A stretch of DNA of 64,000 nucleotides from Lobosporangium transversale (taxonomy: Eukaryota; Mortierellomycota; Mortierellomycetes; Mortierellales; Mortierellaceae), in the NCBI RefSeq assembly GCF_002105155.1, contig NW_019028985.1:682001-746000 (forward strand), written 5' to 3'. Under the pieces are notes generated by a model. The model saw only the letters and a list, made by a program, of their open reading frames with translations, searched no databases and was not told the origin of the DNA. The position numbers and the translations under genes are program-made. This document shows positions 25,747-35,873 of the stretch, piece by piece (within the stretch, counting starts at the first letter, position 1; each line of letters begins with the position of its first letter).

Positions 25747-27073
25747 ATGCCTTCTCCCAATTATACTGATCTAGAGAGCGACGAACAGTTCGCTAAAATC
25801 TTTGATCCTTCCTCCTCTACCGTCTATGCTTTCAATTTCTGGGCCTCTTGGGCCCCTCCATGCACTCAGATGAATGAAATCTTTGAGGAACTTGCAACAA
25901 AGAATCCAGCGATTCGATTCATCAAAGTATGACAATCAAATCAGAAATCTATCCTTAAACTCTTTTAATTTAACCAGTGAAGTTAACTTTCTTTGTTTTT
26001 TTCCCCTTCTAGATCGAGGCTGAAAAGTTTCCAGACATCTCAGAGGAGTATGAAATTGCAGCAGTACCTAGCTTTGTGATCGTCAAGGTAACTCGTTGTG
26101 AATAGGACAGCAAGGCATTTGCATTGTGGATTGTGACCCTGGAGTTTTATCAAGGAACTAGCAACTTGCTGTGGTATTACACACTATACATTATAATTTT
26201 CACTTGCGCGAGACTGATGCTCCAGCTACGATCAATCTTTCTCTTAGGAGGGCGAAGTTGTGGACCGTGTTGACGGAGCAAATCCTCCAGAACTGTCAAA
26301 GACAATTGCAAAGCATTCAAAGACCCCTTCTTCCCCTTTGCCTGGACATTCGTCATCAACTGCAGTAAGCAACAGCGCTCTGCCTTCAGTCACACCATCC
26401 ACTTTGTCACCTGAAGAGATGAACGCCAGGCTCAAGGAGTTGACAAGCAGTTCAAGCGTTATGGTCTTCATCAAAGGAACGCCTACGGCGCCTCGCTGCC
26501 AGTTCTCACGTCAATTGCTCGAGATCCTAACTGCTCAAAACATCCGCTTCAGCTCATTCAACATCCTGGCAGACGATGAAGTTCGACAGGCTATGAAGGC
26601 TTTCTCAGACTGGCCTACATTTCCTCAAGTATGTGATTTATCTTTTGTATAAATATTATATACATGTTATTTTCCCCTTGTTTTAATAGGTATAATAAGC
26701 TTGAAAGTATTAACATTGTTTAATATCTGGATACCCTATTTTCGTGCCTTAGGTTTACGTAAAGGGCGAATTTGTCGGAGGATTGGACGTTGTCAAGGAA
26801 ATGGTGGCTACAGGCGAGTTCCAGGCTCTCGTCCCAGCAGAAAAAGATCTGAAGACCCGAATGGATGAATTGATCAATAAGGCCCCCCTCATGATCTTTA
26901 TCAAAGGCAGCCCAGAGACTCCTCGCTGTGGATTTTCAAAGTACGAACACATCTTGCAATGCATACATCATTACAGTTCACAACGGTATCAAACTGAGAT
27001 AATGGATCGATAAAACTATGATAACTGACTGACGTGAGAGCATACTTTTATGTTTGTCTCCTCTTTTTTTTTC

Positions 27074-27111
<38 letters not shown>

Positions 27112-27345
27112 ATGAATAGGAAATTGGTTGCGCTTTTAGCTGACCAGGGTGTCACGTATGATTCGTTTGACATTTTGGAAGATGATGATATCCGTCAAGG
27201 CCTGAAGACACACGTTGACTGGCCTACTTTCCCAATGGTGTTCTTCAAGGGTGAATTGCTTGGTGGCCTTGATATTATCACAGAAATGATTGACAATGGT
27301 GAATTTGCTCAGGTAGTGGTCGAAGCCAAGTCTCCTTCAGCCTAG
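25747..27345 (+). CDS. GRX3: Monothiol glutaredoxin GRX3 with one thioredoxin and two glutaredoxin domains, 349 aa
   Basis: Multidomain monothiol glutaredoxins bind [2Fe-2S] clusters with glutathione and serve cytosolic iron delivery and iron sensing. Five exons (25747-25926, 26013-26087, 26248-26628, 26753-26940, 27120-27345) total 350 codons. Order: thioredoxin-like domain with WASWAPPC (residues 1 to about 110), a Ser/Pro linker, a first Grx domain with VMVFIKGTPTAPRCQFS, then a second with LMIFIKGSPETPRCGFS. Both keep the WPTFP motif for glutathione and a GGLD loop. The first Grx reads CQFS instead of CGFS. Most characterised fungal Grx3/4 proteins have one Grx domain; two is the arrangement of animal GLRX3/PICOT. 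The last intron holds an ATT repeat. Confidence 0.94.
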
Positions 27346-27372
27346 ATTGCTTAGATTTTTATTTTGGAACCA

Positions 27373-28035
27373 TTAAAAGTTTTGAAAAAATAAAAAATAA
27401 AAAATAAAAAAAAAAATAAAAGTCTCGCTATTCTCTAAATCAATAAATATGAGATGACCAGTGGCGACATCGTAGACATAGTCATAAATGTTGACAGACT
27501 TGGGGATCAATGGATTGTTGCGAAGGAAAGCCATATCATCACGCACGTTTTGCGGGAAGGGCAAAAAGTTGATATGAGTAGCATCAACACCCAGGTTCTT
27601 ATGGATAATAGAATAGGTATCCTGGTTCTCAAATGTGAGCATTCCGCAATCAGTGTGTTGCGCAACAATAACATTGTCAGTGTTAAGGAGCTGCTCTGAG
27701 ATAACTAATGATCGCAAGGCTTCCGGAGCACATCCTCCAGCGTTACGGATGACATGAACATCACCTTCCTTGAGGCCAAAAACGCTGGCGGGAAGAATTC
27801 AAGCATCCATGCACTGATGACAAAGTTAAACAAGACAGACAACGCCGAAAAGGTTATTTCAATGGTATACAAAACACCAATAGCGAGAGTATTATTTACA
27901 TGCTCGGAACAGGCACTAAGGTTTTCTTAATGTGACGATTGCCACCTTACGCGTTGGTAGGAGAAGTAATTGGCCTTTGGAACGGCTGTTAACGTAAGCT
28001 TGATTTGCCGCGTGAATCTCATTAATAATGGCCAT
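27373..28035 (-). pseudogene. Beta-carbonic anhydrase, apparently inactivated
   Basis: The sequence matches small beta-class carbonic anhydrases (zinc enzymes, CO2 to bicarbonate). Exon 1, from the ATG at 28035, reads NQAYVNSRSKGQLLLLPTR then KVAIVT. Exon 2 begins at about 27815 with CMDA, followed by TGA where the family has the Arg of the catalytic CxDxR motif, then ILPASVFGLKEGDVHVIRN, AGGCAPEALRSLVISEQLL and HTDCGMLTF with the zinc-binding His and Cys. The TGA (27799-27801) is one transition from CGA. The expected splice donor after GTCACA reads TTAAG, not GTAAG. Two independent lesions suggest a recent pseudogene. Sequencing error is the alternative for either change alone. Confidence 0.72.
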
Positions 28036-30104
28036 TGTAGTTAAAGGTTGTGAATAAAGCGATACAGGGGCTTAAATTGAGATGGGGATATTCTGGTTTA
28101 TGCACTTTGCAAACGGCCTACCATGGCACGATTCAAGATAAAAACATCGTCTTTGTTTCTAACTGTTGTAAATGTTTAAATCAAAGAACCCATGGTTTCT
28201 ACAGCAAAAAGAGCTCCCATTCTTGGCACTATCTCCTATCTCCAACTCTTTTTTTTTTACAGAGCACATCAATCTCGAAAACATAGCACCATTCACAAAC
28301 TGCTCCATATAATCTGCATCGAGCACATCAAATAAAAAGGGTATCGCGCCATGTTATTCAGAAGACTACTCGTGGTATATTTGTGTTTATTAAACAATTC
28401 TCCGGCAGCTAAGACTTTACTCAAAGCTAAAAGGCAGTCTGGATTATTAATGATGCATTGAAAGGATGTGTGCGGGTGAAAGATGATTGCCAAGTGCTCT
28501 TTATTTAGTTATGCTTGCCATATGATGGCTTAAGGATAGTTCTATCGATGCTCTGCCCCGGACACATCCTCCCTCGTAAATGCTTGGTACAGATTAACAT
28601 CATTGCTAGATCGACGGTTGAGCTATCATTGCAGCAGTAGGTATCAGTCTAGCTACTAGCATGAACTGGAGCTGCTCTGGTCAAACCTCCCCCAATAGCA
28701 CTTTGTTATTTGCCCTTAATCCTTTTACTTTTCTTGCATCCTTGGCATAAACGCATTGTGAGAGTTTAACAACACTTTTTGTGTAATTGATTAGTAATAC
28801 CCCAAAGGGTGGTCCCCCAATATCCCTTTTTCCTCAATACTTTGGGCTATTCTAAATTCAGGATGCGAGCGGCGGTGCCTCTTTGTTTAAGCACCGTTTA
28901 CAGTGGATCTGAGCACATTGTATTCCATCGCGAAACCTGCTGCGAAGTGTCTAAATAAACGTCATTTAATGTGACAAGGACAAAATACATCTCCACCGTG
29001 TTTATACACCCGTCCACCGTTGTCTTTTGACCCACAAGGCCTGTCTCTTCAGATATTGAACCTCCATATATTTGCCCTAGCTTTGCTCCTTAATCTATTT
29101 AGATAAGCTATCGTCCTTTTCTTCCTTACATCCCACATCTCTTGCATCTTGGTAACACATGCTCTGTCCAGTGTGGAGGATATGAACAGCGTTTGCGTCC
29201 TTGACATCGCTTGTCCCTTGAGCCCTCATTCTGCGTCTTCGCCTTCTTGGTCACCAAAACTAGCATCGAGAGATTAACATGAGACTTTGCTCTTCTTCCC
29301 TCGATTGCTTTAACCGTACTTCAGAACTCTGTATAGTTCTGTTAACGATCAACCATGGTGCAGTTTTAGATCATAGTTTTCTTGTCAGACAAACTGGTTG
29401 ATGAAAAGCTTTGCAAAATATAGATAATTTCATATGTATGTATATGGTAATCTTTTCCTTGTTTGTAGGGAGCTTGGATATGTTTCACATTTCGATGCAA
29501 TGCAGAAAGGTGGAGAGGTTGGCACTCTAAAATCCAACTCTGAAAACTGTTAGTATGGGTTACTAGAGTTTACCTTATGGCGTTACACTATCCAAGTGCT
29601 TCGCCCAAACTTTAGTTCTCACCTTCTCTCTAAACATTTTTTGGCGTTAGTCCAACGTTAATGCCAGAGACTACATATTGGCCAAAGTCTGACCAATGAA
29701 ACGATACTATCCTTAATTTGCAACTCCATCTGGCGTGCCTGGCAAGCTATTGAACTCTTGAAGGTGGTAATGACAGAAAATGTCATGATTTGACACAAAC
29801 TCGTGTACATTCTACCCGGATAATGCCTTTATGTCATCAAAGCATTCATGATAGCTAATAACCTTGCTCATCCGTAGAGAGGTTGCAATGTGAGTATTGC
29901 TGGTCGATAGTCATCCATGTGACTGATTGGAATAGGACAATATCAAGCGCAGACTTGGATCAATGTAGAAGCTGGTTGGCCTACTCATGTTTTAATCATC
30001 ATCTTGGTGATGGCTACAATGGTCGTAAGATGCTATGGACCCTTGTAATCACAGCTACTATCTTTTTTTTTTTTAATTTTTTGTTTTTTTTTATTTTTCC
30101 TGTT
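28036..30104. other. Gene-poor accessory DNA
   Basis: About 2 kb without a credible coding frame on either strand. It marks the start of the accessory region. Texture is mixed, without tandem repeats, and looks like old decayed sequence. Plus-strand frames near 29.9-30.3 kb are antisense to the pseudogene that follows. Confidence 0.45.
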
Positions 30105-31496
30105 CTATGCGGCTATAAGCTTAAGAATCGTCATTTGAGACCTAAGGGTATTCATTCCTTTGGCCATGATGGAGTTTTTTACAATGCCATCAATACCTGC
30201 TACTGTGAACGTATTGCTTTAGGTTATCAAGGCATCATAGGCACCGCGATCAATGAACGTTATAGTAAATGTCACAGTCTTATCATCCCTGGCCAGGATG
30301 TGGTTCGGGACAGTAGCGGCTCCTACTAAGCCTCCCTTAGCATTGAGCACGTTATATTTAGTATCCCCAATTTCAGAGTTACTTGAGAAGGGTTATGGGG
30401 ATTAATCGTATGTATCAATGTAGCGATACCCGACTTTGCGTCCTTGGCGAGACTTCTTTGACTCAAGGACTTGGCCTCCTCCCCCCATCCTCTCCCAAAG
30501 TGGTAGGGGATGAGAAACCAATGTTGGTAGCGAGGGGGCAAAAGGGGAAGCAGCACTATTGGGCCCACCTAGGAACGAGATATCAGGGACCTTGAGCGTA
30601 ACATCGGCATTTCCCTTGATGTTGAATGTATGAGAGCGTTGGTTCATCATTGTCTCGTGGATTCGGGGGTCTTGGCTTCCTGTCCTGGTATGGTCTTCAA
30701 AACGGTGTCGCCTTCGACTTTGGCAGAAGCGCTTGGCGGCTTAAGCCTTGCGATTGCGCCGCTATTATCCTTTTTTTTTTTTTTTGGGAAGAGAAGAATG
30801 AGCAAGAGCTGCCAAAGCGCCGTTATCCACTGGCAAAAGAATACCAAGGTATATGAGATACACTTATAAGAAAATTCATCTAAGAAATAGAGGAGAAGAG
30901 AATAGGACAATCTGGGTGGCTATTGCTTTTTCTTTCTTTTGCTCATGTAGCCTCTTTACAAGGGGACGGGTCGTCAGCTTACGCGACCAGCAAGCTTCGT
31001 AATAGGTCAACTGATTCCAGGGAAAGATATCAATGGTACTTTTACACTTGATGATAGTGTCGGCTCAGATTTCGTAAAATCAAGAGCTAGCTCATCAAAG
31101 CTGACCTCTTGAGCAAGCCTGAAATCAGTTTATAAGATACCAAAGAAAGGTAGGTTAAAAAAAAGACATCTACCTCAAAAAAGAGAAAAACAAAGGAGGA
31201 GTGAGAGAAAGAAACGGGCTTACCGCTGCAGCTGTAGCACATTCAGGAGTCCAAGCCTCTTCACCTTTCATGAAGACACTATAGTATATCATATAGTCAT
31301 GTTAAGTTTGCGATGCATTTCATTTAAAAAGGCGATATTTGCCTACAACTCGCAGCTACAAGGACGACAGACATTACCTTGCGAGACAACCGATAACTTT
31401 AGTGCCATCAACCACTCGCTTGGTCATCGAAGGCATTGCTAGAGCGGTGGCAGTGAATGCAATAGCGCCTGTGGCTAGAATCCGAAGGAGGCTTTA
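30105..31496 (-). pseudogene. Copy A of the secreted LEA2/DUF3712-like family, dead
   Basis: A minus-strand relative of the three intact genes at 41, 44 and 46.7 kb, keeping the exon-intron order. Recognisable pieces: RVVDGTKVIGC and GEEAWTPEC (about 31230-31440), VSFDELALDFTKSEP (about 31100), GAIARLKPPSASAKVEGD (about 30750), then NPSQVTLKLG and TFTVAGIDG toward 30105. Lesions: the initiator ATG is destroyed near 31495; Trp of the ISWP motif is TGA; a TAA interrupts the last exon; a TGA follows ESTRQ; and the donor of the 12-nt exon reads ATAAGT. Exon 1, intron 1 and exon 2 are nearly identical to copy B. Confidence 0.88.
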
Positions 31497-32198
31497 TTGT
31501 TGAAGACGCCGTAGTTTTAGTCTATAGTTATGTGAGTCGAGGATTGCGAAGTAACCATCGTTGGAAAGCGAAGGACCTTTAAGCGTAACAAAATTTCTCA
31601 GACACTGCTTACATTCCATCTTCGCTTACAATTCCAAATACTGATTTGCATTTCAAGTTGGTTTATTGTAACAGTTTCTTAAAAGGCCTATAGTTCAAAC
31701 CAATCGACCACAACAACAACAGAGATACCATTCACATTTCAGTATCCCTTGGCATTTGAGCTACCTCTACTGTCCTCTTTTTCGATAGCTTCCATCTATT
31801 TGCATGGCGTAGTTGATACCGGTAAGGATAGGGACAGGTTGATGGCGGTATTTTATATTCGTTTGCTATAGTTTGCTTTGAAGTACAGGAAACGCTCTTG
31901 TATCCCACGGTGTGCATCATCGCTTTTCGAGCCAACATTTTTAACTGCTAGTGCTTTTATTAATACCTTTGATAGACGGTCCTACCAATAGGTACATATC
32001 AAGAATTATCGCCGAGTAATCCCATTCTGAAAAGGACACCACGACTGGCCCACATCAAGGGAAAGAAGGCGAGATATGTGCTTCCTGCAACTTCTCGAGC
32101 CATGATATTGAGATAAAGGCTCTGGTGAGTGGCAATCAAACTGTAAAGAAACATTGATCTACAGCAACGATGGCGCATACCTCTACCTTTTGAAACTA
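31497..32198. other. Gene-poor DNA between pseudogene A and the Helitron remnant
   Basis: About 700 bases. The first part is the decayed promoter of copy A. A 68-codon minus-strand frame at 31732-31938 has no recognised motif. Nothing else supported. Confidence 0.4.
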
Positions 32199-32246
32199 AC
32201 GAGCCGGAGATCGTGGCTTCACCGCGGCTGGCTCTTGCCTCGTTAG
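32199..32246. repeat. Left 48-bp inverted repeat of the Helitron-like region
   Basis: Outer end ACGAGCCG, inner end CTCGTTAG. It is the imperfect reverse complement of 35228-35276, with about 40 of 48 positions matching by eye. The inner part can fold into a short GC-rich stem. Confidence 0.75.
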
Positions 32247-34839
32247 GAATTTAGCTCTTTGCCTCATGAAGACAAATAAAGCGATTGGTTTTGAAAATAA
32301 AAGCGTTATTATATATACGAATAGTATCTTTGCATAACTTTTTTATTGATCGGGTCTTTTTTTGCCATTTCAAAATTACAAAAAAAATCGACTATATAAA
32401 AATATAATAAAGTAAAATCAGGTAAAATACTATACGGTAGTAAAGTACACAACAAAGTAAAAATACACTATAAAAATAATGGAAGATACGGCAGTGAATG
32501 AGAGACATGCCTGTCTACAAAGCATCCTTGTAGACAATATTCCGCGTGTATAGCCCAGGTCTGCCTCCTATCTTACCATTCCCAATCAACACCTTAAGAT
32601 TCTGGCAAGGTAATACACTTTCCGATGTTTTCCGATCTGAGGTTAAGCTCAATTGCACCTATTACGTCGATATATGCATCCGCCTTCAGCTTAGACTGGT
32701 TCCCGCTGATGAACCGAAGCCGACCCGCCCCCAGCTTGGCATATTGATCGACAGCGCACTGATGAGTCAATCGCGTATTCATCCAGATGAAAGGCCGCTA
32801 GTCTGTTGAGCTCAAAGGACGAATCTGCAGCCTGTACGTGTAAAACTCTCTCAGATCGGCGTATTCTCGATTTTTCCTAGTTTGGCCATCACCCCCACCC
32901 GCATCCTCTAGCTGACCGTCATCGCTACCTCTGTCATCACTAGCATCATGAGACCTTGCGGAGGTTCGACCTGGCCTAGGCTATTTTTTATACTTTTTAT
33001 ATGTCCAGTCCCCCCTCGCCTTTTGGATGCAAGAGGACATAATGGAGGCTGTCGTAAGCTGGATGGACCTCACTGGTTTTTTTTTTTTTTTTTTTTTTTT
33101 TTTCAAACTACTAGCTCTGCTTTCTATTATGATATCTCGCTGAGAAACCTTATTACTGTCGCCAGGCATTATCACCGCGATTTCAGTTGATGAGAGGGCC
33201 TGTACTGCATTCACCTTTGCCCCCTTCTCTCATGCTGAGGCCCAGCATGGATGACGACCTTCAGCCGCATGATATCCTTGTGCGCATGCTCCCTGGTGCC
33301 CTTGAGCGTATAGGCTATTGGGTGGTGTAGTTCAAGGAGCTACTGTAGTTCCTACAACAGATCTTCATCAGGGAATCCCCCAAAAATGGTTATTACGGAT
33401 CCTTGCTTGCTGAACAGGGCCATGAATGTGAGCATGAACCTGCAGGAGCTGAGAGGCAGCACCTCCAACTGGCGTCATAAGATCAATCAGATGAGCAACC
33501 ACTCCGTTGATACGAAGCGTATACACTCCATATCGGTTGTTCGCAAGGCCTTTATCAAGATTTACTTCCATAGACGTGAACGAAAGAGCGCAGTTATATG
33601 CCTATATGTGTTTACGGAATAACTTACCTTGCCGCTCTGGCCATCAAGAAGTTCAATCAAGCTCGAGCGGAGGAATATTTACTTGACCTCTCCCACAGCA
33701 CAACGAAAATTCTGGTCGGCTTTTGCTACTGCGTTGCACACACATTCTTCAATAAACATGAAGGTACCGCAATAAGGGCAGCTGACCATCGGCTCGACGC
33801 GGTGCCTATAATGCATAATGTTGGGACCCGAAACGGAATCTTGCTGAAACCTTTTTCTAGCGAGTGATAGAAAGTTGTTTTCGGCAAAGAAATCATCTTC
33901 GACAGAAGAATCACCTTTACGCTCGTGTATTCTGAAGGTCAACGGTAAATAGTAATGGTGTAAGATTAAGAACGCATAATGTATAATATAATAAGCCAAT
34001 AAAAATCCGAACAAAAAGCAGCACACCTTTGTCTTTGCACGGGTCTTTCATTTTCATCTTCACCACCTTCAAAAGCAAATACTTCGTATGCGTACAGGCC
34101 TGGCACCATTTTGCGCTGAATCCCTAACAACGCTATTAAAGCGGTGAAAAGGAAAAAAATAAGGTTTAAAGGTCTATTGATGAGAGAGTGGCAAAATCGA
34201 ACCATTGAAAATAAAACTCACCCTTTATTACTTGGGCATGGTCTACGACTACCTCCCTAGGCAACTGCAGACACTGCATTTATACACTGTAGGAGGCCGG
34301 TTGACGGTGCTTGCCCTCCGAGCAAGTAATAGTGATGGAAGGTTAAAAAAAGAATATCAAAAATCAATGAAAATCATTTGAATATAAAATAGGGTACCTT
34401 TGCCTTCGAATTGACCCAACATTCTGCGCACGATTGCTGGTAACGCTATTCAAGTTATAGAAGGTATACATATAAGCTTAAGCTCAGCATGCGCCAACCA
34501 CTACCATGTCAAAAAAAAAAAAAAGTTCTCTACGATTGTTAAATACCGAAATTACTTACTCTTCATTATTTGGGCAGGAGCTACGCACATGGCCTGGACG
34601 ACAGCACCTATACACGGACGTGGAATGGAAGAAGGAACGGTGCGATTGTGAAAACTCGTTCTGTCTCTATCAGTTGAGGAAATATCATTAATGTTTATAT
34701 GTTCAAAAAAAAAAAATAAAAATAAAAAAATAAAAAGGCCTTACCACATTTCTTGCGTTTTGAGGGCATAGTTTCTTGTCATGTTCGTCGCTGCTGCCAT
34801 GGGTCCATTGTATTTCAATATAGGCGTAACATTGAGAGG

Positions 34840-34980
34840 CTCTTTAACTAATATATAAAAATAATATTAATATATAAAAATAATATTAATAAATAAAAAT
34901 AATATTAATAAATAAAAATAATAATAAATAATATTAATAAATAAAAATAATAATAAATAATAAATAATAAATAATAAATA
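34840..34980. repeat. AT-only microsatellite (TAATAAATAAAAA type)
   Basis: About 140 bases made almost entirely of short AATATTAATAAATAAAA units, probably slippage-expanded, inside the Helitron-like region and upstream of its putative start codon. Confidence 0.9.
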
Positions 34981-35227
34981 GACGTAACAGCGGCAAAAGG
35001 AGATAGCAGTAGAGAACAAGCGTAGTCCCTTCGCCAGAAATAAACCGATGCAATAACAAAAATAAAGCTAAGCATTTCAGTATTGGCGGATAATAGGCAA
35101 TACTATAAGTTTTTAGTATACAAGAAGAAAGATGCAGCTGCATAGTTCACAAAGCGCCTGTTGCCCTCATCCCCGTATAAAACTATAGTTTACTATTTTC
35201 TTTAAACCAGGCAAAGCATTGGATTAT

Positions 35228-35276
35228 CTAACAAGGCAAGAACCGACCGTGGCGAAGCCACGGTCTCGCGGCTCGT
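35228..35276. repeat. Right 49-bp inverted repeat with a perfect 7-bp hairpin
   Basis: CCGTGGC and GCCACGG flank a GAA loop, followed by CTCGCGGCTCGT at the outer end. It pairs with the left copy at 32199-32246 in inverted orientation. Confidence 0.75.
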
Positions 35277-35873
35277 TTTGATGTGTGTTGAATATATTAT
35301 GCCAATGTATAGACCATGACTATCACCTTATTAGAGCTAAATAGGTGGCCTGCTAAGTTGGTTAGTACTGTATCTCTGGATAACAAGCATAACCCTTGAC
35401 TAAAGGGTAACAGCTGCAATTAGTATATAAATGGCGGGCGTGGATCAGATAAAAAAAAAAAGGAGTTGATATGGAAGATAGAGAGCACTGCATAGAGACT
35501 CGATGGTTAGGAATTATGTAGAGGTAAGAAAATAAGTGAGAAAGGGATGAGACCCTCGCGCTACACCACATCCGAGGCGTATTTATTCACTTTTGTCTCG
35601 CAGGGCCTTACTTTTTGGGCAGAAACATTGCTAAAGTTGATACGGTGCAGCTGCCTGTTCCGGCTTGCGTTAAAGACTATGCTAGATTTGATGGTTGTTA
35701 AGAGCAAGTGTAGAGTCATTGCACTACATAATGAAGATTGATTATGAAGATTAGGGTCGTTTTCTATTATAACGGTTTTACTGCAATTTGAAAGGTCCTG
35801 TTTACGAACCACTGTTTATTCTCATTTTGATAATCGTGTGACAATGACAATGACTATGTGGCAACTCATATGC
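35277..35873. other. 3' flank of NBR1
   Basis: About 600 bases between the right inverted repeat and the NBR1 stop. I see no coding pattern or tandem repeat. Confidence 0.4.

Larger units (their letters stand above)
32199..35276 (-). mobile_element. Decayed Helitron-like element bounded by hairpin-rich inverted repeats
   Basis: On the minus strand, broken frames match the Helitron-like N-terminal region. A start MPSKRKKC at about 34769 is followed by short Cys-rich pieces (RCCRPGHVRSSC; KWCQACTH). Next come MVSCPYCGTFMFIEE with FSLCCGRGQVNIPPLELD (about 33780-33650), GVYTLRINGVVAHLIDLMTP (about 33500), and AVDQYAKLGAGRLRFI with a following ENIGKCITLPES block (about 32750-32600). This order is that of Helitron helicase-like proteins before the PIF1 helicase, which is absent here. 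Multiple stops and frame changes show it is dead. The ends are set by the inverted repeats listed separately; Helitrons normally lack such long ones, so the boundary call is tentative. Confidence 0.68.

Noticed and set aside
29883-30329. Plus-strand 148-codon frame
   Set aside because: It is antisense to the last exon of pseudogene A and includes a poly-T tract translated as Phe.
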